This document shows positions 37,301-48,700 of a stretch of DNA of 64,000 nt, piece after piece. Every line of letters begins with the position of its first letter. The stretch's first letter is position 1. Under the pieces are notes generated by a model. It made no database searches. It had not been told where the DNA came from and was given only the letters and a program-made list of their open reading frames with translations. The DNA is from Edolisoma coerulescens. Its lineage: Eukaryota; Chordata; Aves; Passeriformes; Campephagidae. The stretch covers positions 1,790,200-1,854,199 of the forward strand of contig VWZW01001228.1 of assembly GCA_013397115.1 (NCBI GenBank), in the 5' to 3' direction. The position numbers and the translations under genes were made by a program.

Positions 37301-38344
37301 CAGTATGAAAATATAGGACAAAACCACATATAGCTTAATGAAGGTGCCCATGTATATGAAAAAATCAGTTTAATTCTCCATATTCAGTATAAACTTTACA
37401 CTAATAAAATAAGAACATCTTCTTTTTCTTCAGCATTATTAATTGCTGGTGTTAATAGTCCTAATTTTTACTAAGCTTCCACAAGTCCTGCTGGCCTTCA
37501 TGTAGTACTGGATTTCTAGACTGATTTTTCTCTTCAGTTGTAATCCAAAACTTGTTTCAAGTTAGAGCAATAAATAAGATTATTTCCAAGTAAGTCAATA
37601 TCCAGCCTTGGTTAATATGCAGCAACTCTTAGATCAAAATTCCTATAAATTAAGTTCTCTGTATCTGACAAAGTACACAATTGAAGAAAGAAGGTGAACT
37701 CAGAAGTTTTTATATTTTCTGAACTGCTAGTAATTTCTTATACATTCCCTCAATCCCTGTGTTCTTATTTTGCTTGTGTTAGCATAGCTTACCCTCCAGT
37801 CATATTTATTAAAAAGTTGTTCATGTAAGATTAAAAACTTGTGGTAATGCAATACATATTATAAACAACCTTAAAAAAAACGTGATTAAGATTACAAATT
37901 AATGAATTTTTAAACTTTTCCTTGTCCACATTGCTAAACCCACAATTTGTTATCTCCATTAATTGCATCTCATCATGAGAATGTAAGAATGAAAATTTGT
38001 TGAATATTGTTGAGTGATTATTTTTAAACCAAAATCTCCCTTGATTGCTCAAGTATTACGATAAGACAGTGTGGGTTTAAGCATTATTGCCTGTATATAT
38101 TTAAATACAGATAATTTTATGTGAAGAATATTACTTCAGGGATTGTGCGCATAGAGATTGTGCATTTAGATTCTATTATGTCTACTCTGGCAGCAAGATA
38201 AAAACACAAGGGGTCAGAGTAAAGACAAAATGGGGTAACCAATCCAGGAGACTGTTTTACCCTTTAGCCAAAATCAATATCTAGGGAAAAATACTAGAAT
38301 AAGGCAGCAGGTAGTGAAACTCCTACCCTCCACTGATTCACAGT
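34339..38344. other. Intergenic
   Basis: No gene recognised. A G/T-rich island lies at about 34565-34620 and an A/C tract near 36875-36892. The stretch 35200-36100 has several short open frames, but no family was recognised. Confidence 0.55.
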
Positions 38345-38960
38345 TCAGGGACTTCCCGGGCCAGAGGCATTTTTTTGTCTTTTTTTGCAGTGGTAAGACT
38401 GTCCTCAGGCCTTCCAGTACTGGAGTTCACTGGCAGATAGGGGGAAATCCCACAACTAAAGTAGATTGAGTTATGAAGCATTTCAGCCAAATGGAGATAC
38501 ACAAGTGTTTGGGACAGCATGCGATGCATAGGAGGGTGGTAAGGGAGCTGCACAGTGGTGTTGTGAGGCTGTTCTCTATCATATTAGAAAGATTAAGGAA
38601 AGTGTGTGAGTTTAGTGACTGAAAAAGGCAAATACTGCACACACGCAAGAGGGCCGTGATCTGTGGATATGCAAGTTGGCCTCAGTATCTGGAAAATTAT
38701 AGAAAAATAACTTCCTTAAAGCTGTTTTGAAGCACATGAAGGACAAGTTGAGGACTGGGGACAATCTGCATAGATTTACCCTCATCATGCCTGCTCAGTC
38801 AGATTGCCTTAATATCACCAATAAACTTTGTGTTCTTACTGTCCACCCCTTCTCCTGCTCATTTAGGGAAAGGTTGAACACTGGGGGTGCTGGAAGAGAC
38901 TGCAGCAAGATTTCACATATGGTGCCACTCCACCTATCAACTGACCATTCTTGCTGATGT
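38345..38960 (+). mobile_element. CR1 LINE, decayed ORF2 reverse-transcriptase fragment
   Basis: Order of CR1 landmarks on the plus strand: GCTGTTCTCTATCATATTAG (end of the linker before RT), GACTGAAAAAGGCAAATACT, GTTGGCCTCAGTATCTGG, then TTTTGAAGCACATGAAGGAC, which decodes as KHMKDKLRTGDNLHRFT, the early RT segment before the conserved GFTKG. It has many lesions and no 3' tail. The 76-codon ORF at 38727 is part of it. Confidence 0.75.
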
Positions 38961-41900
38961 CTCCCCTAGCTTTTTAATCAACAGTGTGCAGGTATGATAC
39001 CTGCCTCTCTTTTCATGACAATTTAGTGTTTTAAATAACTTTGGATGAAGGACCTAATTTACAAACATTTAGGAAATACAAGATCACCCTGATCTTCCTT
39101 GACTAGGTTCTTGTCCTTTTTTTCCCCAAAGAACTCCCAATAGATTTCTGAGGCTTAACTTCACAACAACCATCTTCCTTTTCCTGCAAGATACCGTATT
39201 TATCGTATAGTATTTGTTCACCTACCCACAGATTCCGTTCTTGAGAACAGAAGTGATAGAGATACAAGGCACAGTATTTTGTAGTTCCTTAAATGTCCCT
39301 TGGATATTTTTTAAATAGTCCATGTCCACTGGCTACCACTTAGTTCTGTTGTAGAGAGGAGCTTTTGAGAGACCTCTGTATACCAGACTTCTGTTGTATT
39401 CCTATATGTGTGAACACAGTTCCTGGTCTTTCACTTCTGTCGATTTTATCTATAGGTTCTATAATTTCATCTGCTGACATTTCCTTTCATCGAGGCTCTT
39501 GAGCCACTTCCCTTGCCAGTTCTATTTTAGGATGAATGAAGCTTGCTCATCCTGCTAAGGTATGTCCTGATTTTGGTGCATTCTGAGAAAATTGAAACGT
39601 ATATGCCAGGGAAGAAAAAGGAAGAATGCAAATTGCTGCAAAATCTGCATGGATGATGAATTTTCAACGCATTTTTTATTAACCATAATCCTTTATTAGA
39701 CCTCACAGAGGTGTAAACTATACATACAAATACATTAGAAAGATACCCTCTTAACAGTAATGCTTCACATTTTGGACCTGATACCAAGAGGGTTGCAAAC
39801 ATTTCAGTACATTCTACAAACCAAAGGGTGCATTAGCCTTTATGTATACAGAGTGACAAAGCCCTTTACTGAAATCAAAGTAGATAAAAGTGAAAATCAG
39901 TCAACTACCTCTTCCAACCTTTACCTACCATAAATGCATATAAAAGCCTTTAAAAGCATGAATACACTATTATTTATGGAGCAAAGTTTACTGTTCTAGA
40001 CAGCTCATAGAGAGAGGGGAAGAGAATGGTCAAGATGGCATTACATGAACTGCAAACTAGCAAAACTTCTTGAATTTTTTTATATTTGTACATATCAAGA
40101 GCTCCATTTTTTTGATTTATTGGTTGTTACTAGAAAAGCTTGTAAGTGCTAAATGGGGAGAATAGCGCAACAAAGACATTGTTGAGGTATTTGGGGGATT
40201 CTGCAACACAATGATGTTACATACACAGTATGAAATATTATTTGTCATCAAGTAGTGACATTGTATTATGAGTAAGCACAAGAAAATAAAAAAGAAAGAA
40301 TAAATCCAGTTAGAACTCTAATAGATATTTAAATGGTTTCTAGTAAATGAACACTCAACACTTGTCACTGTTTGGTTATAATGACTTGAAATGATAATAG
40401 TAGGATTATTCAGTAGTGAAATCAGAAATTCATGTAACCACATTCATGCTTTGCATCATGGAAACCCCAGTTTTAGTCAGGATACAAATTGAGGTCCAGC
40501 ACTGAAGAAAGGGAGGATAGTTAGTCCTTATGGAAAGGCTGTCCTGAAAACCAAGTGCTATTAATCTCTTCATTTAGCATTCTGGATGGCTTTGCAGTAA
40601 TTTGGGAGAAAAGAAAGCTTATACACGATTTGATTATCAGCAGCAGGTGGTGCTGCTTCTTCTACTTTCATTTTGTTTCCTCAAATCCTTAGTCTTGATA
40701 AACATGGTTAATATTCAACCCAAAGGCTCCAAGGATTAAGAAACTGTGAAACAGAACCATCACATTCTGATAAAAGCAACATGAGGTGTCAGACTACAGG
40801 TGAAGCTGTTCAGAACATTATGAAGTACCAGTGTGCTTTCAGTGGGGCGTTTTATGACTCATGTCTGATGAGACTTAGTTTAATCAGGAAACAATTATCC
40901 TTATACGCTTTTGACAATTATTTTTTCACCTTGCACAGGATTTCTATAAAATTCTGTTGGACTAATTCCTTAAAAATGGTAATAAATGGAAAGATATGAT
41001 TTTTATATTGTATCATGCACTGTCACTTTGCATGTGCTTTATTATATTCAAGCTTGTCTCTAAGTGGAAATAATGAAGAGAACTGTAATTCTTATGCAGT
41101 ATTTGTATCAATTTCATTTGAAATTCTAAGGTAAAAAAAATTAGAATTCATCACTGTGCACAAAATAAGGACATTTTACCTCTTTATTGATAACACTTTA
41201 GTCTGTTGGTTTTGGATCCTTTGTCTTTGATCATTGTTAAAGTGAGGGTTTTTTTATACCATAAGTCAGGTTAATGCCAATAAACCAGGAAGAGTGGAAC
41301 ATTAATTTGATTTTTAAATTTAGGAAGTTAAATATTTCACTACAAAATATAAGTTTAATTTAATCAGTTGTATAAATAGTTTTCTGGCTAAACCTTTTTC
41401 TTTAACATGAGCCCATGAAGAATGACCCTACTTGTCGTGATAGGGTCCTTTTTGTTCTGCAGGTATTTTGTTGCTGCTTTAGAGGAATGAAATTATACTA
41501 ATGAGTGGAAAATACAATAAAATACAATACCTTTGACTTAGTTAAAGAATGGTGGGGAAAATTATCTTCCAAAGGTAATTGTTTTTTTTTCTTAAGAACT
41601 TCAATAAAGTGTGAATATGTAGATGTAGATTTTAGGTGGATGTATGTTAAATACTTGTGGAAAAGAATGTTTAGCAGCAGAAGTATCACATTGGTGCTTT
41701 TTATGACTTTTATGAGGCAAGCCGGCAAAATAAAAAGTTACTGAAGAACACAAAGAAATCAAGAATTATTATAAATAATTTGAGATATAGTAATTTGCTA
41801 AGCCTTTTCCACTTCTGATATAGTTAAGGGTGCTGTAGAGAGGGATGAATTATTCTTACAAAAACATAAATGAAAAATTAATAGTTGAGGTGATGATAGT

Positions 41901-42299
41901 CATTCTGCTGTTTACATTACCCATTATTCTTACTTTGAAGAGATGCTTACACTTAAAAAAAAAATCACACTTAATAGAAGTTTATGGCGAAAAATGAAAT
42001 GAAAGATAAAATTTTAGTAGAGGTTTTCATAATATGGCCCTCAGAGTTAGTATTTTATATCTGTGTCTAAACAGATAAATATATTTGCCTGATGACAATG
42101 AAGAGGTGTCTTATGGTTTAAATATCTGGTCATTTCTTTAGGTATGAAAAACAAAGACAGAATCTAAATTGTGACATCCATGTTATTTAACGTTCTTCTA
42201 AAGTGAGATTCCAGTTGGATTACTGAATATAATCCATAAGATTTGAAGAGAAAAAAGCAAGCATTTCAAATTTTACTCGACAGGAAAAAGAAAAGCGTA

Positions 42300-42417
42300 A
42301 TATACACGTGCACACACACATGCACATAGACATGCACACACTGTAACGTTGTCTGTCTATACACATATATACACACATGTGTCTATATATGTGTATATAA
42401 ACACACATACACCCTTT
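42300..42417. repeat. CA/TA-rich degenerate microsatellite
   Basis: Runs of CACACA and ATATAC with interruptions (CACGTGCACACACACATGCA, then TACACATATATACACACATG, then TATATATGTGTATATA). The minus-strand ORF across it is repeat-encoded and rich in Cys, Met and Val. Confidence 0.8.
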
Positions 42418-45400
42418 ATGCAACTAGTATAAGGTTTTCTAATGTAAGCATCAGGGAGGTCCTTCTCATTTTGGTCTCTGCTACAATGATATCTCTATTC
42501 TGCGTGACGTGTAATCAAATTTCAGACATTCCCATAACACCCTTGGTGTAAAAAAAAGATTTCTATATATCAGATACTGTGTGTTTGGGCATTTATAGTC
42601 CAGTAGAATATTCCAATGCTGTCAGAAGCAAAACGTTTAGTGTAGGAGTAAAATGGATAAAAACTCTGTGTTAAAATCTTTCTTTCCTTCTTTCAAGACA
42701 AATTTAATCTAGTTGCTTTACTGAATGCTACTTCCACACATGAATTGGATAATTAGTAATCTCATTAAGAAAAATTCTTTATTTTATGCGGATTGTACCC
42801 AAGAGAAAAAAAAAAATCACTCAAAAGCCTCATCTCCTCGTCCTTACCCCTCACCCCCGGAATCAAAACAAAGTGAATCAAAGCGAAACAACCCTCCCAA
42901 ACAAACAGACAAACAATAAAATTATGTTGCAATAGTATTTTAACTAGGTTTGCTGGGTGGAGCAAGAGGGAGGAATAAACGTTGGTTTTGATTAGAAGTT
43001 GAGTGTTTGGAAGACTTATTTCCACTGACCAGTATCCTAAAAAGAGGGACCAATATAAGCAGACTCCCCAAATAAATTATTACTATTCGTTTTCAGACTA
43101 AAAATAAAACATTTTAAATATATTGATTATACCTTCCTCAGAACAACATAAGTCTTCTATCTGGCCTATAGGTTCCAAGAATCTCTTTTTGGGCTTAACT
43201 TAGCATAATTTCAAAAAAAAAAATGAAATGTGAAATTTTGCACATAAGGATGTTCATAGTGACCACATAAAGTAATAAAAAAAAAAAATTCACAGACTGT
43301 TAGCCATATATTTCAACTTTTTCTCACAATTTGTGATTGGTGAGAATTAAAAAAACCCATCAATTTCCTGTTAGGAATTTTTTTTTTCATTCCTTTTTAA
43401 TTTCAGATGTGCTTGCATCTTTTGCAGGTTTTAAGAACGTTAAGTTTTGGATTATGTGCCGTGAGTGAGAAAGTAATCAGGTAAAACTAAAAATGTGTGC
43501 TCAATGAAAATCTCGATCATATCATGCCACTGACCAAGCCAAACTCTACACTGATTTCAGGCTAGAGTGTGGCTTAAAAACCTCTGCTGTGATATAGGAC
43601 TCACATAATCTGAAAGGCTTTCAGTCATATCCACTTTTCCCTGCCTTCTAACTCTTTTCTTCGGCTGAATTTCTGACTTGGAGTAAAGATTCAGAATTTC
43701 ATTTAAAGTCTATGAATTTTTGTGGCATTTTGACTCTTATTCCTGCCCCATCTGCATCAATATAAGATTACTTTGCTGTTTTCTGAGTGACAAAAAGTTG
43801 AAAAGTTATGGCTAGTTTTATTTCTATTTTAATAATCATACCTATGTAATTGTCATATTCATACATTAAAAAAATATTTATGCTTTCTTTTATATTTTAG
43901 TCAAGTACTTTCTTAAACAAAACAATAGCACCACTTTGGCATTGTTGGCCAAATCAGTAACGGGTAAAGCAAATATGCAAATACACTTTTCTGACCTTGT
44001 CACGTCACCTACGTGCTTGTTGAATGGAGAGCCAAGAAGACACAGTGCTTGGCCTAAAGTCTTCATTACTCAGCTCTAGCCATTGATACTGAGAGAACAA
44101 GGAGCTCACGGGGCAGCTGAGCGTGGCTCCTAGTTGTGTATGGAATTCACTTCTGTAAAGAAGGCCTGCCACTCATTCACCCTTTAACCTTACCTAAGGA
44201 ATCAACAGTGTAATCTGCCTTGGGACAAAAGGGGGCCTATTTTAATATATCTACCAGGACTGGATGCAATATCCCAGGGTTTGATTTTTCTTGTCTCTCT
44301 TGGCTGAATGGTGCAAACGAGCTCGTACAAGACCTTCACAGAAATGGAAGTGTGGGTTTATAACTACTTTTTGAGCAGAATAAAGAATTTATTGATTTTT
44401 CCATTTAAACTCTGAATGACTAATTATGTTTACTATGGACATGAGACTTAAATTTTGCTACCTTGATGAAAGAGAGGTACTAACTTCAGTGGGTTTAGAT
44501 CTGCAGTGCTTTTTGGACTGACTGAAAATGAGGCTTAATTAACTTTTTTACTTGAGCATTTCAATGACATTCTGTGTAATAATTGGAGTTTTAAGTCTAT
44601 TCTAGAAAGCAAAAATCTGTGATCTCTGTCATGTGACTTACACGAATAGGGAAGGATGGGAAATGGGCTTTTCTCTACCATTTAAGTGGGAGACGAGAAT
44701 GAGAATCAATGAGCATCCAGTGGGAGCCCTGTTCTTAAACACCTGGAGTGCTTTTAAAAATCCGTCTGAACCTTTCAACTTCTCTAATTAGAAGTTTTTC
44801 AAAACTGACTGCTTTGTACTTTTGGGAGGGAGATGCCTTGGCTCACGCTTCAACTTCTTTAAGTAGGAGATTTATTGAGATTATTAAGTAATGCAGCCCT
44901 TTATCTTTCACACTAATTGGTTTGTCACGTGCTCCTTGCCATATTACTGGAGATTTCTTATACAAAATGCATTTCCCACCCATGCATTTCTCACCTCTGT
45001 GGGGCTGGAGCTATTTTCCATTTTTTGATACTATTTATTCTCTAGTAAAGCAAAGTGTTGCCTTTGAAGTTTGCAGCTATTCATTATTTTAGTTGCTTTC
45101 AAGAATTGTTCTAATTTGTTTAGACGGTTATCAAATTGTGAAAAATACTGCTGTCTCTGAGTCACATTTTCTCATTATGGTTTCTCAACAGGAGAAACAT
45201 GGCAGCATGAATGTGAGTGTATGAATCCCAAGATAAGACCAAAAATTTGAATTAATTTACAGGAATTAATGCAAAATGATGTGTAGTTATTCAGTTAACA
45301 GCACATCAGTAAAAAAGTTATCTATAAAGAAACTTGCTGCCACAGATATTTGCAAATTGCTTTTTACACTCACACCTTCTTCCCTCTTCCCCTTGGAACT

Positions 45401-47671
45401 TCAGAAGAGATAGGGGACAGAAAGGGTCAGGGGGCATGAAATTGAAATATGTATTATGTCTGTGACATCAAAATAATGGCTTATTCTTAGATTGCGTTTC
45501 AGAATTCTTACAGCAGTTTAAGTCCTTCCCTCTGCATCCCCCCTGCCAAAAAAAGGCCTATAGGAGCTGTGACAGATATCAGAATTGCTAACTATGTTTA
45601 TTGATCTGGTGGTAAATAATTTAGGTTAGTTTCCACATCTGTTTCTCTTTACTTTCTTCCTTTTTCAACATAACTATTTCAGTCAGTGAGAGCTGTGACA
45701 TATTCTTTTTATTCATTTGCTGTTCTACTTTTACATTGCTATGGCAGCTTATTGTGCATATAGACATCCATCTCACAGAAAGCAGAGGGTTTAAAGAGTT
45801 GCATAGGAATACATTGCACTTGTTAAAAACACAAACTGCAAGTTTTCTATGGGAATAAAAAGGGAACTACAATAATTTGTTAGACTTTTATGACCTTTCC
45901 TTCTTCTTTCACAAGGGACTATTGAGGAGCTGTACGTATGCAGTCTGGAGAGAGCTTTCTCTTATGTTTAAGTCAATATTATCGACTCCCTTGGCTGCAG
46001 TAGAAAGTAAGGCAGATTTGAGCCGCCCTCAAAAGGAGATACTTCCATTATATATCTAATCTACCACCTCCCTAACTGCTCCCTTCATACACTATTCTCC
46101 AGTCCCCCTTTGGCACTGACCAAGAGATGCTTCATGCCTTGCCTGAGCTTACCACATGCAGCATGGTGAGGGGAAAATGTTGAATGGGACCACGTCGGAG
46201 TTCTTGGACAGGGTGGAATAGTGCATTCTCCTCTGCCTTCCCTTCTCTCACAGACAAGTTTAATGCTCACCTGGGGACACTGTTGGCTGCTTATCCCCCT
46301 TCACTGCATGGCCAACCTACACTGAGCTGATTTACAGAAATGCACCAGAGGACACGGTGTTATTCAAGGTAGAACCAGTGCAGGGCCTATCAAAGTTATG
46401 TAGCAGAGATTATCTGGGAACCACTGTCTCCTGCAAGAGCACGTGAATGGCGGGCGTAAGGATGTTATGGTTAATGTCTCCTCGAGGACTCATTCTACAC
46501 TAGTAATTTGGTGATTAGATTAGCTTTTCTGATTTACAGAGAGATCCAGCAGCCCAACTAACTGTCAGGTAAGCTACATCTGATTGTGGGAAGAATTGAA
46601 ATGGAGGGGAACTTGAGTACCCTTTTATGATTGAATAGAATGCTGATATTTCAGGAGGATTTAGGCCCTGGTTGACTACCCTTGAAGCCACTTGAGGGCT
46701 GTTTTCCAAATTGTCTTCTCTGGGCCTAGACATCAGTGAGTTTGTGTTCCACATAATCAGATGTCAAAACACCACACTTCAAATATCTAAAAGGAAACAA
46801 GTATCTGAACTTTCTTTTAAAGATGGTAAAGTTATTTTCATGTTGGAATTTGAAGCCATTTTAGTTGATTTAAGCTGAATATTTTTGAAAGTATTTTGTT
46901 ATTTTATCTTTGGCTTGGTCTTTCCATATTTGCTTTTACCTATTACCGTTTTGGCCAGACCCTTTCATGTAACAAACTATAAAATAGCACCGTTGTACTA
47001 TAAAACAGAGATTTTTACATACTGTTGGATATATGTGTATTATTGATATGCTAAATTTTACATACTGCATTATATGGAGGAAGAAAGAAGTTACCTATAC
47101 TGTTGCAAAATAATTACCTGGAAGAATCATTACTGGTTCGAGAGCCTATGTATGCTTTAACTGCTTTTAAAAATCTTTTGTCTCACAAATTGCAAAAAAT
47201 ATGCATGTTTGCAAGAGAAGGAAGAATAAAACTGTCTTAAAACAAATGCATCTATAACCCATATTTTGTCGAAATGCCACGGATGGAATTAATGGATGTT
47301 TAAAACTGTATGTGTTACCTTACTGCTGCTGTTACTGGGAATGTCAAACTGTGCAAATATGAAGGGGTAGACAAACAATGTTTTCAGACACTGTAAAACA
47401 GACAGCCTGTTGCTTGTAAAGAAGTGCAAATAAAAAAAACCACCACTTAGACAAGGCTGATGAATGACTCCAGCAGCCAGTGTTCATAGGTTAATTTAGT
47501 GCAATTGGATCCATCAAAGGCCCATAAATTTGTAGGCTTTTGAGGGGCACAGGACTTTAAGAGTTTTTGTGCAGGACATTTAAAACAGGTTAACAAACAG
47601 CAATATATCAACCACAGATTTTTTTTAGCTCTGGGCTGGTTAAAATGTTCTGTTCTCTAAAGACTTAATAT

Positions 47672-47679
47672 TGGAATGT
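47672..47679 (-). promoter_or_regulatory. IGF1: miR-1/miR-206 8-mer seed match in IGF1 3' UTR
   Basis: ACATTCCA on the minus strand, about 165 bases after the stop. IGF1 is an established miR-1/206 target in mammals. The match lies beyond the proximal AATAAA, so only transcripts using a more distal poly(A) site would carry it. An 8-mer can arise by chance; conservation is the test. Confidence 0.4.
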
Positions 47680-47778
47680 TTAGTTGCATTGTTCACTGGG
47701 AGAATGCCCATTGGTTGAAATTGCATCAAGCTTTTTAAAACAAAGGTTTTTTTAAGTCTTCCAATGTTTAACAAATAA

Positions 47779-47784
47779 TTTATT
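47779..47784 (-). promoter_or_regulatory. IGF1: IGF1 proximal poly(A) signal candidate
   Basis: TTTATT on the plus strand, AATAAA on the minus strand, 60 bases after the stop codon. It would give a very short 3' UTR. Confidence 0.4.
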
Positions 47785-47843
47785 TACAGCAAAGTATCCT
47801 GCAGATGGCACATTCATTCTTCATTCTTGTGGATGGCATGTTC

Positions 47844-47903
47844 TTACATTCTGTAGTTTCTGTTTCCTGTGTTCCCTCTACTTGTATTCTTCAAATGCAC
47901 TTC
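47844..47903 (-). CDS. IGF1: IGF1 last coding exon (Ea-peptide C-terminus and stop)
   Basis: Sixty coding bases: EVHLKNTSRGNTGNRNYRM then TAA (47844-47846). The acceptor CTAAACTTTCAG lies directly upstream on the minus strand, and the exon joins in phase 0 to the exon ending at 54775. The 19 residues are the C-terminal part of the Ea peptide, which is cut from proIGF-1 by furin-type convertases before or after secretion. As far as I recall they match the chicken sequence. Confidence 0.97.
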   Translation of the reverse strand, partial: EVHLKNTSRGNTGNRNYRM

Positions 47904-48654
47904 CTGAAAGTTTAGAAAGAAAAATTTATTACAGGTAGGTTGAAATACGTTGTACGATCACAAAACTTGTAATAGCGGGAAAACAGTTGTCCAGAGTGCT
48001 GGAACTGTTAGACAATTGTGTTTTAATCAGTAATTCAGTTATCTACAGAGAACTTAAGTGTGCAGAACTCCTGTACCCGAGATTCCCTGCTCTCCTAGAT
48101 GTAAACACTTCGACGGTTGTCATTCTTGATCTTGGCGGAGGAGACATCTGCGTACTGGAACCTGGATGGGCTTAGGGATACGGTAGGTACCAAAGATTTC
48201 CTTTCTTTCCCAAAGACATTTGCAAAATCAGGATGTATAGGGGCCAAGGAACTTTAGAGCTGCAACTGCAGGATTTGTGGAATCTCTTGGGCTTTGGTAC
48301 CAGGTGTTTTCAAAATTGCTCTGCTAACTACATATTGCATAAATGGCATATTAGATGTGTTGGATTTTGTTGGATAAGGCCTTGAGGAGGAAAAAAATTG
48401 TGGGCTCGCTGTAGGAGCTGCAGCCATATAATTTGTATTTTCAAAGCAGGCAAAGTGATGTGCTAGGCAAATCAAGAGAACTTTGGAATGAATAATGCCT
48501 TCAGTTCCCTGTCATTCCATGCACAGGCCAGTCTTCAGCAGCAGTGGTGGGGGTGGTATATACATTTCAATTTGATTTCCTTGTTTATCACACTATTAAA
48601 TATTAGCCAGGCCCAAGACTTTGCATATTCTGTATCAGACTAAAGGCAGAATTG

Positions 48655-48700
48655 TATTTGTAATCCTCATATTTGTAATACTCCATATTTATAATCCTCA
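48655..48700. repeat. Three-copy 15-16 bp tandem repeat
   Basis: TATTTGTAATCCTCA, TATTTGTAATACTCCA and TATTTATAATCCTCA in tandem, inside IGF1 intron 3. Copies differ at one or two positions. Confidence 0.85.

Larger units (their letters stand above)
38961..47843 (-). other. IGF1 3' flank: short 3' UTR, possibly a long one
   Basis: Downstream of the IGF1 stop on the minus strand. Mammalian IGF1 has both short and very long (about 6.5 kb) 3' UTRs from alternative poly(A) sites, so part of this AT-rich stretch may be transcribed UTR. Supportive items are AATAAA at 47779-47784, a miR-1/206 8-mer match at 47672-47679 and a miR-29 8-mer match at 43926-43933, all on the minus strand. A CA-rich microsatellite lies at 42300-42417. 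No coding region or CR1 was recognised here. Confidence 0.4.

Noticed and set aside
42220..42423. 67-codon minus-strand ORF with repeated Cys, Met and Val
   Set aside because: Product of the CA/TA microsatellite, not a gene.
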